This document shows, in pieces, positions 59,211 through 64,000 of a stretch of 64,000 bases of DNA (positions are counted from its first letter, which is position 1; each line of letters starts with the position of its first letter). The position numbers were made by a program, and so were the translations under genes. Below the pieces are notes generated by a model that did no database searches, was not told the origin of the DNA, and saw only the letters and a list, made by a program, of their open reading frames with translations. The DNA comes from Xaviernesmea oryzae. Lineage in GTDB: Bacteria > Pseudomonadota > Alphaproteobacteria > Rhizobiales > Rhizobiaceae. The DNA is taken from assembly GCF_900109605.1 (NCBI RefSeq), contig NZ_FOAM01000007.1, forward strand, positions 124,001 to 188,000, given 5' to 3'.

Positions 59211-59350
59211 CGCCCACCTCGCCGGATGCGTTCTCGCGTGGTTGTGGTCCCCTGTCAATTTTTTTCATTTTACGCTGCTTTGCACAAAGGGCACTGCAGC
59301 ATTAAGTTCATATGGAAATTATAGCCTGTCATATGGCGTAAATTTCACTG

Positions 59351-59365
59351 TAATAATTTCTATTA
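59351..59365. promoter_or_regulatory. Candidate ROK operator
   Basis: Inverted repeat TAATA-N5-TATTA in an AT-rich part of the ROK/transporter divergent region, flanked by two direct CATATGG repeats (about 59309 and 59331). ROK regulators typically bind AT-rich inverted repeats. No strong consensus promoter could be placed. Confidence 0.4.
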
Positions 59366-59442
59366 TGAAAAAATGGTTGACCTTCGTCAGCGTCTTTGGT
59401 TCATTGCGGCCAGCGGAAGAGGACCGCATCAGGGAGGCTTCG

Positions 59443-60690
59443 ATGACAATGACCAAGAGATGGAAAACCGCGCTTTCGGCACTGGCGGTTTCGGCAGGCA
59501 TGGCGGCGGGCACGGCTCAGGCCGGCGAGGTGAAGATCTGGACGCTCACCTTCGACAACAACTCCGCCAATATTGCCTGGGACAAGACGATCAAGGAATT
59601 CGAGGCGGCCAATCCGGGTATCACGGTTACGCGTGAAGGCCGTTCGGTGGACGAGCACAAGGCGGCGCTGCGCGTTGCCGCCCAGTCCAGCCAGGGTCCG
59701 GATATCTATTTCATGTGGGCGGGTCTCGGCCTGGGTGGAGAGTTCGTCAAGGCGGGCCTCTCCAAGCCGCTCGACGCCTACTACACCCAGTACGACTGGG
59801 ACAAGCGCATCGTCGGCACGGCCGGCAGCTTCTCCAAGCTCTATCCGGGTGGCCGTCACGGCGTGCCCTACACCTTCCATGGTGAAGCGATCTATTACAA
59901 CAAGGCGCTCTTCCAGAAGGCCGGCATCACCGAGCTGCCGAAGAGCTATGACGAACTGAAGGCCGTCGCCGCAAAGCTGAAAGAAGCCGGCATCACCCCG
60001 ATGACCTTCGGCGGCACGGTCAACTGGCACCTCATGCGGCTGATGGACGTGATCCTGGAAGCCAAATGCGGCGCCGAGAAGCATGACCAGCTGATGGACA
60101 TGAAGCTTGACTGGGGCACGGAAGCCTGCGCCACCGCAAGCTTCGAGGAGCTGGCCGACTGGTCGCAGAACTACATTCTCAAGCCCTTCATGGGCATCGA
60201 TAATTCGCAGAGCTTCAACCTCTTCCTCGCCAACCGCGCCGCCATGATGGTGGAAGGTGACTGGCTCGTCGGTCAGCTTTCGGACGCCAAAAAGATCGAC
60301 AATTTCGATCTCTTCCCTGTGCCAACCGGCACGGACCGGCTCTACGGCTTTGCCGAATATCTCTATGTCTCGTCCAAGAGCGCCAATCCGGACGATGCGG
60401 CGAAATTCCTGGACTATCTGCTTTCCGACAAGGTGCAGCAGGAAAATCTCGGCGCCTTCGGCTCGATCTCCGTCAATTCCAATGTCAAATATGCCAATAT
60501 CTCGGCGCTTGATCAGAAGTGGCTGGATATCTTCGGCAAGTATACGAAGATCTATGTGAATGGCGACCAGGCCTTTCCGCTTGATGTCACGACCGAATAT
60601 TGGCGCGTGATCAACGAAGTCGCGTCCGGTAACCTCAAGGGCGCCGAGGCGGGCAAGACATTGCAGACCTTCATCTCCAACCGCGGATAA
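59443..60690 (+). CDS. CUT1 sugar ABC transporter, substrate-binding protein
   Basis: Periplasmic binding protein (415 aa) with a signal peptide (residues 1-27, GTAQA cleavage site). The mature part has the family 1 pattern: EVKIWTLTFDNNSANIAWD, GPDIYFMWAGLGLGGEFV, AIYYNKALFQKAGITELP, and late MMVEGDWLVGQL. AGGGAGG lies 5 nt before ATG 59443; a second ATG two codons later is possible. It is the first gene of an operon with two permeases and a DUF5060/DUF4038 hydrolase-like protein, controlled by the divergent ROK regulator. The ligand is likely an oligosaccharide or glycoside. Confidence 0.93.
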   Translation: MTMTKRWKTALSALAVSAGMAAGTAQAGEVKIWTLTFDNNSANIAWDKTIKEFEAANPGITVTREGRSVDEHKAALRVAAQSSQGPDIYFMWAGLGLGGEFVKAGLSKPLDAYYTQYDWDKRIVGTAGSFSKLYPGGRHGVPYTFHGEAIYYNKALFQKAGITELPKSYDELKAVAAKLKEAGITPMTFGGTVNWHLMRLMDVILEAKCGAEKHDQLMDMKLDWGTEACATASFEELADWSQNYILKPFMGIDNSQSFNLFLANRAAMMVEGDWLVGQLSDAKKIDNFDLFPVPTGTDRLYGFAEYLYVSSKSANPDDAAKFLDYLLSDKVQQENLGAFGSISVNSNVKYANISALDQKWLDIFGKYTKIYVNGDQAFPLDVTTEYWRVINEVASGNLKGAEAGKTLQTFISNRG

Positions 60691-60700
60691 ACCGAGCGGA

Positions 60701-60726
60701 GGGGCGCCGCATAAAAGCGGCGCCCT
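60701..60726 (+). terminator. Intercistronic hairpin after binding-protein gene
   Basis: A perfect 9-bp stem GGGCGCCGC (60702-60710) with GCGGCGCCC (60717-60725), plus a G-U pair, and an ATAAAA loop. It lies 11 nt after the binding-protein stop and before the first permease, matching the pattern in the other CUT1 operons of this window. Confidence 0.6.
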
Positions 60727-60750
60727 CGTCTGCCGGGTTCGGATCTCTCC

Positions 60751-61650
60751 ATGCCCCAAGCAAGCCAGTCTGCGCGGCCCGAGCGGCAGGGCTATGTCCT
60801 GCTCGCGCCCGCCTTGATCGTCTATCTGCTCTTTGCCGTCTACCCGATGATCGACGTCATCCGGATGTCCTTTTCCTCGTGGAACGGCCTGAGCCCGGAG
60901 GCGCGTTTCGTCGGCTTGGCCAATTACCGCGCCATCGTCACGCAGGATCCGGTCTTCTGGGGCGCGCTGCGCAACACGATCTGGTGGACGGCGCTGGCGG
61001 TCATTCTGCCCAATCTCATCAGCTTCGGCCTGGCGCTGGCGCTGAACCAGAACATTCCCGGCAAGTCCAGCCTCCGGGTGGTCTTCTACCTGCCCGTGAT
61101 CATCGCCTCGATTGCCGTCGCGACGATCTGGAAGTGGATGTACGACCCGTTTTTCGGGCTCTTCAACAACCTCTTGATGCAGATGGGGCTCGACGGCTGG
61201 ATTCTCGACTGGCTGGGCGATCGCAAGGTTGCGCTCTGGTCCGTCTTCGTCGCCCATGTCTGGCAGTCGGTCGGCTTTTCCATGGTGCTGTTCCTGGCTG
61301 GGCTGCAGGGCGTGTCGGCCACGCTCGTGGAGGCCGCGCGGATCGACGGTGCGGGACGCTGGGGCGTCTTCCGCTATGTCACGCTGCCAGCGCTGAAGCC
61401 AACCATGATGGTGGTCTTCGTTCTCTCGCTGATCAACTCGCTGAAAGCCTTCGACATCGTCTACGGCATGACCGGCGGCGGGCCGGCGCAATCGACGCAG
61501 ATGCTGGCCATGTGGGCCTATACCCAGTCCATGCAGCTCGGCGTGTTCGGGCGCGGCGCGGCCGTCTCGGTGGTGCTTCTCTTGATCACGCTGGTGATCG
61601 TGCTGCCTTACATCCGCTGGATGTTCCGTCGCGAGGAGATGGCCCGATGA
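60751..61650 (+). CDS. CUT1 sugar ABC transporter permease (MalF-type)
   Basis: Inner-membrane permease (299 aa). Six helices, the first at about residues 13-35 (YVLLAPALIVYLLFAVYPMI). EAA loop: LVEAARIDGAGRWGVFRYVTLPAL. The MTGGGPAQSTQMLAMWAY segment is typical of the family. It overlaps the next permease gene by ATGA (61647-61650). No ATPase gene lies in the visible part of this operon. Confidence 0.93.
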   Translation: MPQASQSARPERQGYVLLAPALIVYLLFAVYPMIDVIRMSFSSWNGLSPEARFVGLANYRAIVTQDPVFWGALRNTIWWTALAVILPNLISFGLALALNQNIPGKSSLRVVFYLPVIIASIAVATIWKWMYDPFFGLFNNLLMQMGLDGWILDWLGDRKVALWSVFVAHVWQSVGFSMVLFLAGLQGVSATLVEAARIDGAGRWGVFRYVTLPALKPTMMVVFVLSLINSLKAFDIVYGMTGGGPAQSTQMLAMWAYTQSMQLGVFGRGAAVSVVLLLITLVIVLPYIRWMFRREEMAR

Positions 61651-62513
61651 CGCTGTTTTCCCAAGCCTTCCGGCGGGTCGGCTCGGCCAAGGTCGATCCC
61701 GTCCTCGTCGCGCTGTGGATCTCGCTGATCCTCTTGGCGCTGATCTGGATCACGCCCTTCGTCTTCATCGTCTTCACCGCGCTGAAGTCGAACGCGACGG
61801 TGATGGGGGCCAGCGCCTTCATGCCGCCGACGGAGCTGGCCTTCGAGAACTTTGCCGCCGCCTGGCGCCGGGGCAATTTCTCCACCACCGCGTTCAACGG
61901 CGTGGTGATCACGGTGATCAAGGTGCCGCTCGGCCTGTTCATCTCCGCCATGGCGGCCTATGCGCTGGCCAAGGTGCCGATGCGCATGAACAAGGCGCTG
62001 TTCGCGCTGTTCCTGTTCGGCACCATGCTGCCGTTTCAGGTGATGCTGGCGCCGATCTTCCGCCAGGTCAACGCCTTCGGCCTGATCAACACCTATCCCG
62101 GCATCATCCTGCCCTATCTCGCCTTCGGCATTCCCTATCAGGTCTTCATTCTCTACGGCTTCTTTTCGGCCGTGCCGAAGGAGCTGTCGGAAGCCGCGCG
62201 CATCGATGGCGCCTCGCACTTCACCATCTTCCGGCGGATCTTCCTGCCCATCTCGCTTCCCGTGCTTTCAGCGCTGCTGATCCTCGATTTCGTCGCGACC
62301 TGGAACGAATTCGCCATGGCGCTGGTGATTCTGCAGGACCCGAAGATGTGGACGCTGCCGCTCGGGCTGATGAGCTTCCAGAGCCAGTTTTCCAGCGATT
62401 ATGGCGAGCTCAACGCCGCGATCATTATGACCGTGCTGCCGGCCGCCCTCGTCTATCTCATGTTCCAACGTTATTTCGTCGCCGGTTTGACCTCCGGGGC
62501 GGTCAAGGAATGA
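61647..62513 (+). CDS. CUT1 sugar ABC transporter permease (MalG-type)
   Basis: Second permease (288 aa). The first helix is at about residues 19-41. The EAA loop LSEAARIDGASHFTIFRRIFLP and the C-terminal AGLTSGAVKE fit MalG-type subunits. Its ATG is within the last codons of the upstream permease, and its own stop overlaps the ATG of the DUF5060/DUF4038 gene (62510-62513), so all are translated together. An ATPase must come from beyond the window or be shared. Confidence 0.93.
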   Translation: MTLFSQAFRRVGSAKVDPVLVALWISLILLALIWITPFVFIVFTALKSNATVMGASAFMPPTELAFENFAAAWRRGNFSTTAFNGVVITVIKVPLGLFISAMAAYALAKVPMRMNKALFALFLFGTMLPFQVMLAPIFRQVNAFGLINTYPGIILPYLAFGIPYQVFILYGFFSAVPKELSEAARIDGASHFTIFRRIFLPISLPVLSALLILDFVATWNEFAMALVILQDPKMWTLPLGLMSFQSQFSSDYGELNAAIIMTVLPAALVYLMFQRYFVAGLTSGAVKE

Positions 62514-64000
62514 CCATGACGCATCTCTACGACATTTTCGAACTCCGCCTGACGGCCGAGGTCCCCGGCAATCCCTATCTCGATGTCCGCCTGCATGCGC
62601 AGTTCCGCCAGGGCAATCGCAGCGTCCGCGTCACGGGGTTTCACGATGGCGGCGACAGCTTCGTCCTGCGCTTCATGCCGGACACTGCGGGCGAATGGAG
62701 CTACACGACCACCTCCAACATCGAGGCCCTTGACGGCAAGACGGGCGAGCTCACGGTGACGGCGGCGCGCCCGGGCGTTCACGGCCCGGTGCATGTGCGC
62801 AATCGCTTCCACTTCGCCTATGCCGATGGCACGCCCTATTTCCCCTTCGGCACCACCTGCTATGCCTGGACCCACCAGCCGCTCGCCATGCAGGAGCAGA
62901 CGCTAGAGAGCCTGGCGAAAACCGGCTTCAACAAGATCCGCATGGCGGTCTTTCCGAAGGATTACCCCTTCAACACCAACGAGCCGCTGCAGCCGATCTT
63001 CCTGCCCGATGGCCAGGGCGGGCTCGATTTCGACCGGCCCAACCCCGAAGCCTTCCGCCATCTGGAGCAGCAGATCAGCCGCCTGGCCGATCTCGGCATC
63101 GAGGCGGATGTGATCCTCTTCCATCCCTACGACCGCTGGGGCTATGCCACGATGAGCGAGGCTCAGAACCTGCGCTATGTCGAATATGTCGCGGCCCGGC
63201 TATCGGCCCATCGCAATGTCTGGTGGGCGCTCGCCAATGAATATGACTTCCTGCTCGACACGATCCCGGTCGAGACTTGGGACCGTTTCTGCCATATCCT
63301 GGAGGAGAACGACCCGGCGCAGCATTTGCGCTCGATCCACAATGGCGATCAGAACATGAATTTCGATCACCGCAAGCCGTGGATCACCCATGTCTGCATC
63401 CAGAACTGGGACGTGAAGCGCACGCCCGAATGGCGCGTCGCTTATGGCAAGCCCGTCGTCAATGACGAGCCGGAATATGAAGGCAACATCATCTACAACT
63501 GGGGCAACATTACCGCGCAGGAGCTGGTGCATCGCTTCTGGACGACCGTCATGCGCGGGGGCTATGCCGGCCATGGCGAAACCTATGCCGATCCCGACGA
63601 CCTGATCTGGTGGGCCAAGGGTGGCCAGCTGCATGGCGAAAGCTGGAAGCGCATCGCCTTCCTGCTTCAACTGATGCAGCAGGACACATTGCAGGGCCTG
63701 GAGCCCATGGGCATGAACGACGAATGGCCCTGGAGCCGCATATCCGGCGCGCGCGATCTGGGCGGCAAGGTCTCCTTCATCTATTTTGGCGAGCACCAGC
63801 CCGACCAGTGGACGACGGGGCTGCCCACCGAAGACGGCGTCTATGAGATCGATCTGATCGACACATGGGCCATGACCGTCGCCCCGGCAGAGCGGATCGC
63901 GGCGTTCGTCCCGCATCCACAGCGCCACGGCAGCATCACGCGTGGTGGCCGTGCGGACGCGGCCTTCGGCATCAAGCTGCCGGGCCGCCCGCATCTCGCC
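62510..64000 (+). CDS. DUF5060/DUF4038 glycoside-hydrolase-like protein (3' end outside the window)
   Basis: An open frame of 497 codons with no stop before the window ends. The N-terminal ~90 residues form a beta-sandwich (DUF5060-like: YDIFELRLTAEV, VTGFHDGGDSFVLRFMPD, GEWSYTTTS). A (beta/alpha)8-type domain of the DUF4038/apiosidase-like class follows (FPFGTTCYAWTHQ; GFNKIRMAVFPKDYPF). Likely catalytic acids are E244 in WWALANEYD and a Glu in VVNDEPEYEG (E320-E324). No signal peptide, so it is probably cytoplasmic and acts on the imported glycoside. It starts by ATGA overlap with the permease gene. Confidence 0.88.
   Translation, partial: MTMTHLYDIFELRLTAEVPGNPYLDVRLHAQFRQGNRSVRVTGFHDGGDSFVLRFMPDTAGEWSYTTTSNIEALDGKTGELTVTAARPGVHGPVHVRNRFHFAYADGTPYFPFGTTCYAWTHQPLAMQEQTLESLAKTGFNKIRMAVFPKDYPFNTNEPLQPIFLPDGQGGLDFDRPNPEAFRHLEQQISRLADLGIEADVILFHPYDRWGYATMSEAQNLRYVEYVAARLSAHRNVWWALANEYDFLLDTIPVETWDRFCHILEENDPAQHLRSIHNGDQNMNFDHRKPWITHVCIQNWDVKRTPEWRVAYGKPVVNDEPEYEGNIIYNWGNITAQELVHRFWTTVMRGGYAGHGETYADPDDLIWWAKGGQLHGESWKRIAFLLQLMQQDTLQGLEPMGMNDEWPWSRISGARDLGGKVSFIYFGEHQPDQWTTGLPTEDGVYEIDLIDTWAMTVAPAERIAAFVPHPQRHGSITRGGRADAAFGIKLPGRPHLA

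Noticed and set aside
60879-61646. 5' extension of the second permease frame in the fourth CUT1 operon
   Set aside because: The upstream part overlaps the first permease gene in another frame and is not protein-like. The true start is ATG 61647 with ATGA coupling.

Overview
The window looks like a chromosomal or chromid segment of a free-living or plant-associated alphaproteobacterium of the Rhizobiales, most likely a Rhizobiaceae member (Agrobacterium/Rhizobium type). This is inferred from the GC-rich coding bias, the unusual density of carbohydrate-type ABC transporters, the regulator repertoire (LacI, ROK, GntR, LysR) and rhizobial-style intergenic palindromes. I see no rRNA, tRNA, prophage, insertion sequence or CRISPR array.

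Layout. (1) 1-6.7 kb: a LacI-type operator, then a CUT1 sugar ABC transporter (binding protein, two permeases, ATPase) and a GH3 beta-glycosidase. (2) 7.1-15.0 kb: a YghU-type glutathione transferase, an orphan gene, and a LysR regulator divergent from an alpha/beta-hydrolase-like protein plus an RND efflux adaptor and pump. (3) 15.2-21.5 kb: a VOC protein, then a GntR/HutC regulator divergent from a second CUT1 transporter ending in a GNAT acetyltransferase. (4) 21.5-24.0 kb: a GGDEF-EAL protein translationally coupled to a Tat-exported SUOX-fold protein. (5) 24.2-33.1 kb: a hydrolase/semialdehyde dehydrogenase/iron alcohol dehydrogenase operon, divergent from a GntR-FCD regulator with a CUT2 (ribose-type) transporter and a DJ-1/PfpI protein. 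(6) 33.2-41.2 kb: housekeeping and small genes (stress protein, AMP nucleosidase with a probably leaderless mRNA, two very small exported or membrane proteins, DUF2147, Sel1, aminotransferase, DUF2177) ending in a decayed chimera of an ABC ATPase and a phosphodiesterase. (7) 41.2-57.8 kb: a large minus-strand island: LacI regulator with two operators, CoA-transferase, enoyl-CoA hydratase, aldehyde dehydrogenase, a glucose-type CUT1 transporter, two GMC oxidoreductases, a Gfo/Idh/MocA dehydrogenase and a fumarate-reductase-like flavoprotein. (8) 58.0-64.0 kb: a ROK regulator divergent from a fourth CUT1 transporter and a DUF5060/DUF4038 glycoside-hydrolase-like gene that runs off the end of the window.

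How the genes work together. Most operons pair an importer with the enzymes that would process its ligand and with a local one-component regulator whose candidate operator is visible in the promoter. The most unusual is the 41-58 kb island. It combines a carbohydrate importer with the enzymes for alcohol to aldehyde to acid to acyl-CoA to hydrated acyl-CoA, which suggests an oxidative route for a sugar-like or glycosylated substrate that I do not recognise. A second candidate is the 24-33 kb locus, whose hydrolase/SSADH/Fe-ADH trio resembles the gamma-butyrolactone (blc) logic but sits with a ribose-type transporter. Substrates of all five transporters are inferred, not proven.
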